A stretch of 64,000 bases of DNA, taken from assembly GCA_003024175.1 (NCBI GenBank), contig MDYQ01000085.1, positions 1 to 64,000 on the forward strand. Direction: 5' to 3'. Each line of letters starts with the position of its first letter. Within the stretch, counting starts at the first letter, position 1. The DNA is from Planoprotostelium fungivorum (Eukaryota; Evosea; Variosea; Cavosteliida; Cavosteliaceae). Both the position numbers and the translations under genes were made by a program. A model generated the notes under the pieces. That model searched no databases. It worked only from the letters and a program-made list of their open reading frames with translations, and was not told the DNA's origin. Positions 20,507 to 32,533 of this stretch are shown one piece after another.

Positions 20507-22398
20507 ATGAGGAAGAGCTTCAACCTGGCTACACAGCCAAAGGCACTCAGCACTTCTCTCACAAACTTCAACAAGTCAGCACGCAGCAACATCGTCAAAC
20601 AAAGGAAGTCTCAGATCAAGTGAGAATGAAAGAGGAGACGATGGAGTGCTGAATACAGTGGAGGTGTAATGATAAGGACGGTATGCGACTGTTGGTGGCT
20701 TCTTTGGAGGGAGATGCCAACGCGATACAGATTACATTAGACAAGGTGGCCAAGTCAGGAAAGGTGAACGATCTTCGTTTGTGATTATCATCTTGACATT
20801 CCACCCAGAAGATCATACAGACGGAAGACGGTGCCACCGGTGATACCGCCTTGCACATGGCCTGCGACTGTCCCTCCCTGGACGCCGTCAAGACGCTCCT
20901 CCGGAACGGTGCTGATGCTTGGTGGTTCCATTCCAATCGACTACGTCTCACCTCTTTCAGTGCGAAAAATCACATGGGAAGCACTCCCCTCCACATCGCG
21001 GTGAGAGCTGGAGCCGCCTCCATAGTAGATGAGCTCCTGTCCGTGGGAGCCGATGTAGCCGAGAAAGATTACACGAGAAGGTAACCATGGAATCTCATCC
21101 AAACGTCTAAACTTCCACACAGAGCTCCCATCCATCACGCCATCGCAATGCAGGACGATCTGATGTTCCTCAAATTGGTATCAGATGGTAACTATGAGGT
21201 ATCACTGTCTGTGCATTTGACATCTCTCATCTCTTCAGGTGACTCCGGGCAACAAAGTCATACACGAATGTTGCCGTTTCGGCTACACATTTGGAGTCGA
21301 AGAACTGTGCAAGATGGGAATCGAGATCGATGCACCGAACGATCTGCAGTGAGTCGAAATGACTTGTTGTAGATTGACATTGACAGGGGTAACACACCCC
21401 TCCATATTGCTTGTTCGACTGGCTCGGTCAGTTGTGTGGAGAAACTGATCAAATTGGGAGCGAACACAGAGGTGAAGACGATGAAGATGATGAGACATCA
21501 TGCTGACGGTGATGATAGACAAAGAATCGTTCGGGTGCGTTACCGGTAGAGTTGACCTCGGCCAATGTCTCAGAACAAGTCACGCGCCTGATAGAGAGGT
21601 GGGTGGACAGTTGTAGATGAAACTGAAGGATCACACAGGCAGCAAGAATTGATGGACGAGGATAACTTTTCAGAGGATGAAGTGGAGAAGACAGAGTGAG
21701 TCATCATCTACCATCGTCTTTCGTCATCGACATCACGGACGTTTTCATGATCTCATCGTGATCAGTGTGCCAGATGATGGAACCACGTCCCCGATGAGGT
21801 GAGTCGAGGTAGCATCACACATTTGACCCGAATCAGAAATTTGGTCCGAGGGCTGGGAAGATTGAAGGCCAAGATGGCCAACACCTTTGAAAGTCTGTCG
21901 GCACCAACAGCCAGGAGAAGAAAAGATTTGGGTGGGTGACATCATCACCTCCTTCATCATCGCATGAAGATCTCATTCCGATCAGAGATCGATCAATTGC
22001 ACCGAGACAAGAAGTATTTGGAAGAACAGATGGCTTTGGTTCAAGAGCAGAAGAGGACCGCTTTAGAGAACGAGAACATGGTCGTAGCCAAACGATGCAC
22101 CGAGCTGGTGAGTGATCTCCGCTCAACCATCAACCGATCTGATCGATGGTGACAGATCCGACGCACGGAGAGCATGATCTTCCACATCGATGAGCGAATA
22201 CTCGAAGAAGAAGAGAAGGTGAAGACATGACCATCACCTCATTCCCATGCGACACAGGAACTCATCCAAAGAGAGATGGTGACGGAAAAGAAGGTCAACA
22301 ACATGAGAAAAGTTCTCAGCTACGAGAACTCGAGAGACATGTACCCTCCAAATTCACCCGGGGAAGATCATGGCAGGAGAATGACAATGGCTATGTGA
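20507..22398 (+). CDS. Ankyrin repeat / coiled-coil protein
   Basis: The start at 20507 (MRKSFNLATQPKALSTSL) is chosen because only this frame joins through a GT-AG intron to CNDKDGMRLLVASLEGDANA. Ankyrin repeats follow: GDTALHMACDCPSLDAVKTL, MGSTPLHIAVRAGAASIVDE, RAPIHHAIAMQDDLMFLK, GNTPLHIACSTGS. After an acidic linker comes a helical, charged segment (EIDQLHRDKKYLEEQMALVQ, then EILEEEEK) predicted as coiled coil. The protein ends near MTMAM. AATAAA begins on the base after the TGA stop (22399). The gene converges on the next ankyrin gene with stops only 19 nt apart. Likely a cytosolic scaffold; partners unknown. Confidence 0.8.
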
Positions 22399-22417
22399 AA
22401 TAAAAAAGAAGGAAACG

Positions 22418-24134
22418 TCACGTTTTTGTTGCGCTTGGCCTTCGACTCGGTTCGTTGGACCTCCCCGGTGCCGGTGATGCGCTGGTGATGCGAGGTAAGA
22501 CGAGCTCAGGTTCGGGGGTTTCCTTCTTTTTCGTGAGAGTTGGTGACGCTGTTGATCTCGTTCGCGTGGGTGATGCTGCACCGACTCGTGGTAGCTTGTT
22601 TCCCTTCTTCTTCTTCTTCTTTCTGTCCATCGATCAGCACCACTCGTCTCAGCATCATGGTCACCTCTTTGCGGCCTCTTTCTTCTTTCTCTCTTCCTCT
22701 TCTCGTCGTTTCTTTTCTTCTTCTTCTTCCCTTCGTCTCTCCTCTTCTTCTCTTCGCCTCCTCTCCTCCTCTTGTTTTTCCCTCTCTTCTCTCTCCCTCA
22801 GTATCTTTGCTTCTGCTTCCTTCTTATCGTTCTCTTCCTTTCTCTTTCGCTCTTCCTCCTCTCTCTTTCTCTTCTCCACTTCCTCCTTCTTCTGTCTATC
22901 TTGTTCGCGTCTCCTCTCTACCTCTAAACATACCATTCAGGTCACACTTGAATGGACGAATGAATGTACAGAATGATCACACTTGATCTCAAAATTCGAT
23001 TCAAGATCTCACCTTCTGGATCGAATATATATCTCACTTTCGAATTCGTAAAGTCAACTGCCATCCTCCCATTGTTCGTCTGTGCACTGAGGTCGGCCCC
23101 TGATGATGTCAGCTCATTTCAATGACACAGATCCACTCACCGCGATCGATCAACTTGAGAATGAAATCTGGATCACCCTTCTTGGCCGCAAAATGCAGCG
23201 GTGACCACCCCTCGTGATTTCTCACGTTTAATTTGGCACCGGCAACCAATAACATATCTGTACATTCGATGAGACTTCTCTGTGCTGCGAGGTGAATGGG
23301 TGCAGTCAAGTTTTGATCGGTGGCCGTGGGTGTTGCACCCGCCTCCAGTAATAGCCGCACGTACTCCACGTGACCCTGCTCCACAGCTGTCTGGGTCAGA
23401 TTTACCGTTGACAACCTCTCACCTTTGTGTAGAGGTGATTCTCCTTGCTGGTTGCACATGTTGACGTCAGCACCGTGAGCGATGAGCCATCGAGCGCACT
23501 CGATGTGGTTTTCGAAGATGGTCTTGTGTAATATCGTGTTTCCGTGTTTGTCTTGTTCGTTGATGTCTGAACCCTCTCGCTCGAGCAGGATCTTTAGACA
23601 TGCAATGCTGCCACACGAGGCTGCAGTATGTACAGCGGCACTCCCCACGTGATTTAATATGCTGATGTCGGCCGACTATGGTGAGATGAGATGGACGTGA
23701 TCGCGGAAATACTCACGTGGGCCAATAACGTATCCACCACTTTCTGTTGATTATTCGTGACTGCAAGATGCATCGGTGTTTGGCCAGACTTGTTCTGAAG
23801 ATCGACGTCGGCTCCGTTCGATAATGCAAAGAAGGCGAAGCTGTCGTTACCGAGTGAGGCGGCCAGATGCAACAAACTGTTACCACCTCCATCGACGCAA
23901 GATAACAAATGAGCCACTCCTTTAGGATGACTGCGAGCCACCGACTGGAAGAGGTGAGAATCGTCACGAATAGGATACGAGTGATATATCTTCACGCACC
24001 TTCAGTTTTTCAACGTCTCTGGCCTCTCTTGCATCGCTCAACTGCTCGGTGATCTGTTCCCATAAGGGTACATTACTAACGATCTCTACTTCCGACGGAA
24101 GTGCTGCAGACAAAGAGAACGTATACGAGTTCAT
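22418..24134 (-). CDS. Ankyrin repeat protein with long Glu/Arg coiled coil
   Basis: The ATG at 24134 gives MNSYTFSLSAALPSEVEIV. About six ankyrin repeats follow over several exons: GGNSLLHLAASLGNDSFAFF, SGQTPMHLAVTNNQQKVVDT, GSAAVHTAASCGSIACLKIL, HGNTILHKTIFENHIECARW, LTAPIHLAAQRSLIECTDML, GWSPLHFAAKKGDPDFILKL. The C-terminal third (22660-22930) is nearly pure Glu/Lys/Arg, a single long helix or coiled coil. A basic, Pro/Ser/Thr-rich tail ends at 22418. The coding strand in that region is purine-rich, which explains spurious Ser/Leu-rich frames on the other strand. It is likely cytoskeletal or scaffolding, by inference. Confidence 0.85.
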
Positions 24135-24366
24135 CCTCTGGTGATGAACCTCGTTAGCACTTCGTGGCCCAAACGTAAAACCAAAAATAGAATGACAAAC
24201 GATGAGAAGTTGTAGACGCGAGCTGACAGTGCGAGTATTGTGAGGGTATTTAGATGATTCAGAAGAGGCTGATATGGTTGACAATATCTCTTCAAATTTC
24301 CATCAACGATGTCGATTGGGTAGAACAGTAATCTCTCAATAGACGAGAAAATCTAATTAAATCTAT

Positions 24367-25614
24367 TTAAGCAGTTGCAGCGGGGAGCTTAGTCTCGAAT
24401 GGATTGATCTTGACCACGATGACTGACAGATTGTCCTTCGTATTGTTTTCTAACGCATAGTTCACCAGTCTCTGAGCCAACGCACTCGACTTCTCTGTCG
24501 CATGTTCCAATACAATGTCCACCGCCTTCTGATGAGTACACACGTCCCACAGCTGTCGGTCGCATCAGTCGCCACGATGATGATGGAAGATCCGTCGATG
24601 ATGATCACGCACCCCATCACATGCCATGATGAGGAAGGCATCTTCTGGCTTGAGTAGGATGGATTGGGTGTAAGGTGCTGCAGTGACCCACTGCTTCAAC
24701 TCCATGTCACCGAAAGAACGAGACACTCCGAGTATTCCTGCGACCTGCACGAATCAACACCACTCATGCATCATGTCCCATCGCACCTTGTCATTGGTGA
24801 TCCACACGGGTGTCTTGCTGGTCTCTAATCTCTCCTTTTCGATGGGATTGCTTGGTTTGTGCTCCTGCGTGATCTCTACGGCTTCACCTCCACGGCTGCA
24901 AACATTAAACTGAATAAAATCGTCCAACGGATCACCAGAGGATGGCCTTCGAGTCACCTGCATTGGCGACATAAAGAGTACGGATATCCTCTAATTGGTT
25001 GTTCTTCGAGCGAATGAATACACATGAGACGGCGGTTGAACCTGATCGACCAGTGTTCTGATTCTTCAATCCAGCATCGGTATCGAGGAAAGCCTTCTTG
25101 AGAGATTCTTCAATATTCTTTCCGTATGAGGCTTCAATTTCCTTGTGAATGTTCTGTCGATTCAGTCAGATGAATGCAGATCGGATGGATATGGACCTCG
25201 TGCAGGATCTTTTCGATGATGTCCACGGTTTCACGTCCTCCGTGGCCTGTATAGATTTATCAGTGACCCACCGAAAGAAATGGATTATATGGATGTTCGG
25301 ATGCTCACCGTCGTAAACTCCAAAGTAAGAACGGTTGGGATGATTCCCAAATCTCCCCAAGAGGACGTGAGAGTCCTCCATCGTGCGACGGCATTTTGGA
25401 TTGTCGTCGGTGGCCACGCCGAATTCTAAGATCACACGTCCATAATCGTCTGGTATCTTTGTTAGTCCTTTCTTCTGTGAACCTGGATGCAACCGTCATC
25501 GACCTCCCATTCGGTTTTCACACGATGATGGTTACGGGATGGAGATTGGATCAGACAGAAAATAAAATACTCACCAGGTTCTTTATGCTTCGAGCTGGAG
25601 CTGCTGTTACCCAT
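24367..25614 (-). CDS. PP2C-family Ser/Thr phosphatase, probably N-myristoylated
   Basis: Metal-dependent protein phosphatase (PPM/PP2C). The start at 25614 gives MGNSSSSSK: Gly2 with Ser6 is a good N-myristoylation context, so membrane association is likely. PP2C motifs in order across exons: RRTMEDSHVLL, RSYFGVYDG joined to HGGRETVDI, GSTAVSCVFI, LYVANAGDSKA, ITQEHKPSNPIEKERLE, ILGVSRSFGDMELK, FLIMACDGVWDV, and NTKDNLSVIVVKI near the end. Metal-binding aspartates (DG of YDGHGG, DG of CDGVWD, DN of TKDN) are all present, so it should be active. It ends FETKLPAATA. A 49-bp gap separates its start from a small plus-strand ORF. Confidence 0.92.
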
Positions 25615-25663
25615 CTCTGCGTTTCTTAAATTTGCTCTGTTGAGGTCATCGGAGGACGGGAAA

Positions 25664-25855
25664 ATGTTCGGAGGGCATACATTTTTGTGGACAACCACTC
25701 AACAGCAAATCACTCAACGACAGTTACGACAGAGGGAGGAGACAATAAGAGCAGCTCAGGAGATACACACATCCGTGAGTCCATGGGTAGAATGTGAAAA
25801 CGGAGCCCGAGGAAATGATGTATTCGTGAAAGTTGTTGTGTTTGTACATAAATAA
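25664..25855 (+). CDS. Small hypothetical protein, divergent from PP2C
   Basis: A 63-codon ORF from ATG at 25664: aromatic/Gly N-terminus (MFGGHTFLWTTT) then a Gln/Arg-rich amphipathic helix (QLRQREETIRAAQEI). A GTGAGT donor-like site at about 25772 means the real C-terminus may be spliced. The 49-bp head-to-head arrangement with PP2C and the helix-like composition favour a real small protein. No family is recognised. Confidence 0.35.
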   Translation: MFGGHTFLWTTTQQQITQRQLRQREETIRAAQEIHTSVSPWVECENGARGNDVFVKVVVFVHK

Positions 25856-26015
25856 GTAGTTCGCAACAGTTAAATCATTCTGTGATCCATCTTAGAGAGA
25901 TTCATCGTGAGCTGCTCTTGTGATTGACGAGACGGGATCTTGTGACAATTTATTTCAAATTTGCCGCGAAGCACAGCATCATCTCTGGATCATTCATGAT
26001 CGATACTTTCGATCG

Positions 26016-29000
26016 ATGCTATATACGATAACTGTCTTCGGTGGGGGACATCGTGCGTCTGATGTCTAAAGATCTCACGTCACGATAGCTCACGCGGGCC
26101 GGGCTCTGGTGCATAGAATCGAATCGAATGGATCTCTCAGAAATCCTTCCACCTACTGCTGTGTCTCCCTGGATGATCAAGAGATAAGAACTGCCACGAA
26201 ATCACGCACCGATGCACCACGTTGGTCAGAGTCAATTGTCATCAAGTGAGAGCCAACTCATCTTCCAGACCCATTTCATATCATCTCTTGATTGACACGT
26301 GCAGATGTCTCGATGGCTACGATCACACCCCACTCACTGTCAGCGTCTGGGACAAAGACAAGTCGAAGAGAACACTCAAGCTCATCGGCTCCGTCAGATT
26401 CAACATGCAACACGTGTCCAACCTCACCCACGAAGAGACCAGATGGTACGATCTCCAACACACGAGCAAGATGAAGAATTCTCCATCTGTTCCCCATCGA
26501 TTGGGACAGGTCAGTCTGCCCATTCGAAATGCGATGAACCCCATCAGGTCCAACTCGAGCTGAGAGTCGAGCGCACGAGCGTCGTCCAATTGATCCAGCG
26601 CCTGCAAGTCACCACGATCCACTCTGAAGAACAGAACGAGATCCTGAGGCACTTGTCTAAACTGTGTTCGAACAAGTGCATGACGAGCAAAGACAATCGG
26701 ACGCGACTGAACGAAGCGGAGGGAGTGTCCACCTTGCTGCATCTCTTGGAGAATAGAAAGACGGAGACGAGAGCATCTTACGCCATCAAGAATGCTCTCT
26801 TGAACGGTGTGTGGATGCTTCCTCATGTTCACGCAAATCCGAAAACTCATCGAAATTTCAGAGGAATTCATCGAGAATTTCATTCGATTGGAAGGTCTAC
26901 AGAAATTGGGACGGTGTCTCAATTCGAAGAGTGCCTTGCTCGTGAAGAACGTCATCCAGTCCGTATGTAACGCCGTGCTCACCAGTCCAGGTCCATCTAC
27001 AACGCTCGACGTCACGTGACTGACATCGTCCAGCTACCATGGCTCCTCTCTTAAAGAGAGAGGGAAAATTGTTCTCTCTCGTATCTGATCTTTTGAGTCC
27101 AAACGAGAGAGGAAGATTAGATTCGTTTCACTTGAAGAAGACAAGCGACCAAGTCAACGAGAAAGTCTTTGTTCAGATCACTCGCCTCATCAGTTTATTG
27201 ACCCATTCTTCCGGTGACTTTCGGCGTTGTAGATCGGACCGTATGATTGAGACGTTGTAGATGAGAGTCAGAGAGATATGGGTGATATCGGTGCCGTCAG
27301 CTGGCTGCTTCACTTGATGAAAATGGAGCAAGAGAACGAGATGTTGGTCTGCAGTGCGATCGACACATGCATCGGACTCATAGATAACAGCGGTGACACT
27401 CTATTTGAATCGAAGAGAGAGTGAAGAGATGTACAGGGGAGAATCAAGTCAAGTTGATCGAGGCGAATCGAGACAATCTGCTCGTCGCCCTGGCTGACGC
27501 TTCAACTTCCGTTCGGGTGAAGGAGGCGTTGATGAAATTGATCGCGGCCGTTGTAGATAAGAGGGGGCGTGACGTGGCCACCGAATATTTTCTCGGTGAG
27601 AATCGTGATGATGATCTGATCATCGTGATGATCACCGATCGTGATGATGAATGATCATCGCCATGATCATCGTGACGATGATGTCGATGCTGACGGTGAT
27701 GTGCAGCGGAGATGCAAAAACCTCACCGGCTTCAAGTTCTGACGAATCTGTGTGATTCCAAGGAGATCGAACTACGCAGAGCCGCCCTTCAGGCCCTCTC
27801 GAAGCTGTCAAAATTGGGTGAGCTCCTAAAAATATATTATCTATAGAAAGCTCAACGTCTCAATGTCTGCAGGTCTCATCATTCCCCTCGCCGTACATTC
27901 TGGTCATTATCTCGTCACTCCGCTGTCACATCACCTGACAGACGAAGACGAGGTGAAGATCATGAAATCTCATCAAAATTTCGTTGAACCCAGGTAGGAG
28001 GTATTGAGTGGTATCACCAAGGTGATACTGCACTGTTGTCTGTCGGATGTTCCGATCATGTTGTGTGAAGGTGAACTGGCACAAAGATTCATGCCGCATC
28101 GACCGCGATCGGGGAGTAAGGTGAGATCGATCTACAACGAGTCCATCTCAAATCGACAGGCCAATGTCAGTCTGAGCGAAATCAGAGCCAGATCACTCTC
28201 CAATCTCTCCGATAGTAATCTGTGAGACGCATCATTCATTTCATTTTTATCTCCTTCTCATACAACTGACGTCGAGACAGATACAGCCAAGTCTACGTGG
28301 ACGCTGTCATCAATTGGCGTGATCCGAGGACAAAGAAGACCATTCAGAGAGGTCTGGGTGTCCTTCCACTTTCACCTTTCATACGTTTGATCCATTCACA
28401 TTACCACAAAGTGGCCAGGCGTTGCTTACGTATCTTATCCATACTCGTCAGACGGGAAGGTGAGTGGGAGAGTTCTGTGAGATTTCTGAGGGATTTAGCG
28501 AGCGTGGATGGTGCTGTAGAACCGGCGTCGACGTTATTTATTCACAGAAATTTCGTGGAAATGATGCTGTCCAAGTTACATTCCAAGGATAAGAGGACCC
28601 TCGTATATTCCACGAATATTCTAGCCGACTTGGCACACAACGGTGGGCTCGTTGTAGATGGATGACGTCATCATGACAATAGCAGAGGCGAGCATTCCTA
28701 TTTTTGGCTCTTTCAGCAAGATCTGCCCGGTGACAGACTGTCTCTTCTTAATCAGAGAAAATCCTGAAGAAAGAGAAATATTCCACAATGCTTGTTTCAT
28801 CCTATCTACACTCTGCCACAACAACGGTGAGAAATGATGGCGGGAAGATATGTGACTCGTTGTAGATCAACTCTTCGAAGTATTTCTGAGAGAGGGTGGA
28901 GTCGGTATCATCTCCAAGGTGATGAACATGGTTCCCTTACCGAGAAAGATCGCGTTAACGAACCGTCCTGCCGAGCGACGAGAGAAACTGAAAGAACTCA

Positions 29001-30851
29001 TTGGAATGGACGAAGCTCTCACTCTCCTCGACATGGTCCAACTCAAGAAGGGTGACACATCTTCCCGCCAAATTTTCCCGCCATTTTTAAATTTCGAATT
29101 TTGAATCTCGTCGAAGGTATTGAAGGTTCTGGGATATTGAGAGAGAATGGAATCTTCAGAGCAGTGACGAACATCTTGATCCACCGCCCCGAGGCCCTTC
29201 CTGCCACACAAACTCGAGCCGAAAAAATATTTTCCATCTTGTGTGAAGGTCTGCCACCCAGAGAACGAATCGTCTACGAGATCTTCTCCACGGAATATTT
29301 CTACGTCAAGTTCCTCCGTTTGGCCAAGAAGGTGGGAAATTTCACGGAAATCCACACGTCAACACCGACAGATCTTTGTCGACCCCCTGTCTAGATCTGG
29401 ACTGCTGAAGGATTATGAGATGGAGAAGATATTTTCTCCGGTGGACTTGGCAGTTTTCATCGATTTCCACACGTTGCTTCTCATCGATTGGCAACACAGA
29501 TTGGAAGAATGGTCCGACGAGCAATTGTTCTGTGATATCTTCCTGGCTTCGGTGAGCGATTTCTGTGGAATTTTGTGGAGAATTTGTGGAGAATTCGTGG
29601 GAAAAGATGAATACTGATGAGAGTGACAGTCACCCTTCTTCACCATGTATAAAGAGTATTGTGTCAATTTCGAAAGGCTTCCCGTAGCCATGAAAGAATT
29701 GAAATCCAAGAACGAAGGATTCAAACGGTTCATACAGGTGAGGATCTACACCGTTGTAGATGAGCTGAAATATATCAGAAACAACAGACGGACCACAAGA
29801 TCGAGCTGACAAGTTTAGATTTAGAATCCATATTGATCATGCCAGGTGATAAATATTCCAATGATTTAAAGTATTTTATTTCCTCCCTACTGACGTGATT
29901 CACAGTGCAGAGACCACCTCGGTACACTCTCCTCTTCAAAGAATTATTGAAGAAAACACCCGAAGATCATCCAGACTATGCAAACCTACGCAGCTCTCTC
30001 AAGGAGAGTGAAGAGGTGCGTACATACGTAACGTACGTAATTCAAGGATGACTGTGAGTAGATCGCGAGAAACATCGATTCGAACATTCAGACTTCGAAA
30101 CAAGAAGAAATGCTGTACGAGCTGGCCGACCGTCTCAAAATGGTGAGACGATCTACAACCTGCCACACTAAATTTTCATAGAACATTTACCTACCCCACC
30201 GTGTGTTTGTGAAAGAGGGAATTTTGCTTCAATTTCTGAGAAAAGGAGTGAAGGGACACAAATTGAGATACTTTCTATTCAACGATGCCATACTCCTCAC
30301 GAGAAGAATCAAGACGAGAAAATTGACGGAAACAGAGGTGAGAAGAAGGGGAGAACGTACGTAACGTACGTACAGATACACTTCACCCTGGTTGACAAGT
30401 TCACTATGGACGAACTCGAAATTTCAGAGAAAATCTCTGCCCCCGATGTACCGGCGCATTATAAACCAGGGCTCATCCGTAGCAAGTGAGAATAAATCCC
30501 ATTTCAATTCATTTTATTCACATCTTCCAGGTATTCGAAGCACTATTACATCGTGGCCTCTCCCAGCACCTCCCCCAACGAGAAAGAGAGTCTGTTCACT
30601 CTCTTGGAGGAATTGTTACCCAGCCGAAAGAGAAGCAGCACGACGGATTCAGATGAGAGGGTGGATGAGAGGAACCTGCGGCACAGCGTCAACGATTGGT
30701 TCGATGAGATTTCGAAGGCGAACGAATCGATTCAATCGGTGGATGAAGGATCGGATCTCATTGATTTGGATCTGTCGGTGAGTGTTCGTCTCGCAATGAG
30801 ACGAGATGATGGGTGTCTGATGGATGAAAGGATGAAGCGGATTTGCCTTGA
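26016..30851 (+). CDS. RhoGEF with C2, armadillo-like and DH-PH domains
   Basis: A large cytosolic guanine-nucleotide exchange factor for Rho/Rac GTPases. The start at 26016 is supported because MLYTITVF splices in frame to AHAGRALVHRIESNG, making strand 1 of an N-terminal C2 domain (STYCCVSLDDQEIRTAT, LTVSVWDKDKSKRTLKLIGS). An alpha-helical armadillo/HEAT-like region follows (GVSTLLHLLENRKTETRASY and similar helices to about 29.1 kb). The DH domain starts at RIVYEIFSTEYFYVKFLRLA and continues SPFFTMYKEYCVNFERL, ILIMPVQRPPRYTLLFKELL. The PH domain follows: REGILLQFLRKG-like core, LRYFLFNDAILLTRRI. The C-terminus is polar and ends around 30851 after a final short exon; reading through that intron would extend it to 30927. 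C2 suggests Ca2+/lipid recruitment. There are about 25 short introns, some with TACGTA palindromes. Confidence 0.85.
30025..30039. repeat. TACGTAACGTACGTA palindromic element in a RhoGEF intron
   Basis: The sequence TACGTAACGTACGTA lies inside an intron of the RhoGEF gene. A longer copy is at 30355-30373 in another intron, and shorter TACGTA cores occur near 8562, 9345 and 43500. Confidence 0.6.
30355..30373. repeat. Second ACGTACGT palindromic element
   Basis: ACGTACGTAACGTACGTAC is nearly self-complementary and directly abuts the 3' splice site (CAG) of a RhoGEF intron. Confidence 0.6.
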
Positions 30852-31027
30852 TAAATCGTATCGTGTACAGAGATTTCTTGAAGCTTCTTATCATGTTTGT
30901 ACCGTGTCATCGTACTTGGAAGAGTAGTGTGGCGAAGAGGTTTGTAATTGTTTGGCTCGTTGTAGATCAACCGGGAAAATGGGTGATATTTGCAATCTTC
31001 CGCGTAGTGGGACACATCGATGATACG

Positions 31028-32460
31028 ATGAAGAGAGGATTCTTAGCTGCGAAAGGAAAATCAGGAAGAGCTGCGGTACAACGGGCGCAGCAGAAGCAAG
31101 CAGAAGTCGAGCAACAAAATGCGGGGGAAACGGTGAAGATGATGTGATATCAGAGGGTGATTGGAGACAGGGTCCTTTGTATCCGTTTCAATTATACGGT
31201 GGATCATGGACATCACCCGAACAACTGTTCCTCCTGTCTTTGATCACATTTGGACTCTTTCTGATTCCCTCCTTCAGAGAGTTACCTCAAGCGCCATTAT
31301 GGAAATTGTTCCCCATCGGTTCGCTCGCAGGTTACGTCTATCTGAAAAGACATCTGGTGATATCCCATCTCGTCTGCATTTTCGTTGACGTCCAACAGGT
31401 GGAGAGCTGGCAAGATAAAGCCACTGTATTCTCAGCCGTTTTCGCCCTCCATTGTTTCGGTGATTCACTGTTGGCACAAGGAGATGTCACTGGGGCCGAA
31501 GGGGGCTATGCACTTCTCAAACTCACCGCGGGCTCTTCCGTCTTGTTCGGTCTCGGTTGGCTGCTGCATGCGGTGTTGATCCTGTCTGAAGTCCACGAGG
31601 GGGATAGACAGTGTGTCTTTGTCGATCGGATCATCAACTCAATATTGCAGGTGGTCGCGACTCACTTTTGGACAGAAGCTCCTCTTAGGTGAGAATTTCA
31701 TACTGTCTGAATGACGTAGGACAGGCATCACCTTCGCATGGAACACATCCATCGCCGCCATCATGATCAGCTCCATCGATCTGTCACATCCACAGGGTAG
31801 TTGGGCGCTTTTGTTAGCCCCTTATTCTCTCACCAGTGTCATCTTCATGGGAGCATCGTTGCTCGTGGACAACCATCTCATGATCGCGGTGAGATGATCA
31901 TGTCATGATCTCGATCGCGATCACGAGACGATCACCCCTGATGATGGTAGGGAACCATTCTATACATTGCAAGTGATTCGATGATTCTCCTCGAATCATT
32001 GATCGACGGACACTTGTGGCTGTTCACGTGGCCCACTTATTACGTGGCACAGTGGTTGCTCTTTGTGGGCGGACTACGGAACCTGCAGAGGACGAACGTG
32101 TCTCTGTTGAATAAGAACGCATCGGCGCAGGTGATAAAAAATCTCATCATCAGAATACACCATCTCATCATCAGATCACACCATCCCATCATCACACAAC
32201 ATCACCCGATGACCATCATCAACTTTCGATCGACACATGATCATCATCACGATCGTCGACTGACATCCATAGAACGTCTTGGGATTATTCGGTCTCGACA
32301 TGGAAAAATTGGATCCCAACGGACAAGTCCAAATCCGAGAGGAAGAAGAAGAAGGAGGAGGTGAGACGCGAGATATTTACTTCACACCGATTCTTCCACA
32401 GAAACACCCGGTGACCTTGCCTCTGAGAAATATTTCAAGATGGACTCCGATTCAGAATAA
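31028..32460 (+). CDS. TMEM86/YhhN family multi-pass membrane protein
   Basis: Probable ER membrane protein of the lysoplasmalogenase family, which hydrolyses the vinyl-ether bond of lysoplasmalogens. The ATG at 31028 opens a basic, Gln-rich cytosolic segment. About eight hydrophobic helices follow: FLLSLITFGLFLIPSF, FSAVFALHCFGDSLLA, GSSVLFGLGWLLHAVLIL, FAWNTSIAAIMISSI, LLAPYSLTSVIFMGASLLV. Then comes the family's most typical part, ILYIASDSMILLE followed by WPTYYVAQWLLFVGGL. The tail is acidic (EEEEEGGETPGDLA) and ends SDSE; its TAA overlaps AATAAA (32456-32461). The intron between the N-terminal basic exon and the first TM exon is very short or mis-modelled. Family assignment rests on SDS...TYYxAQ spacing; enzyme activity is inferred. 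Confidence 0.72.
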
Positions 32461-32533
32461 AAGAGTCTACATCAATGCATGTCGTCCACGTATCTGTTAG
32501 ACGTTGAATGGATGTGGAGGTGTCGAACGTCTC

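Noticed and set aside
22455-22986. Long Ser/Leu/Phe-rich plus-strand frames
   Set aside because: They are the antisense shadow of a Glu/Lys/Arg-rich coiled coil on the minus strand; the composition is fully explained by purine-rich coding sequence.
26323-27015. 230-codon minus-strand open frame
   Set aside because: It lies antisense to the C2/ARM exons of the RhoGEF, which have clear domain homology and matching splice sites; the minus frame has no domain.
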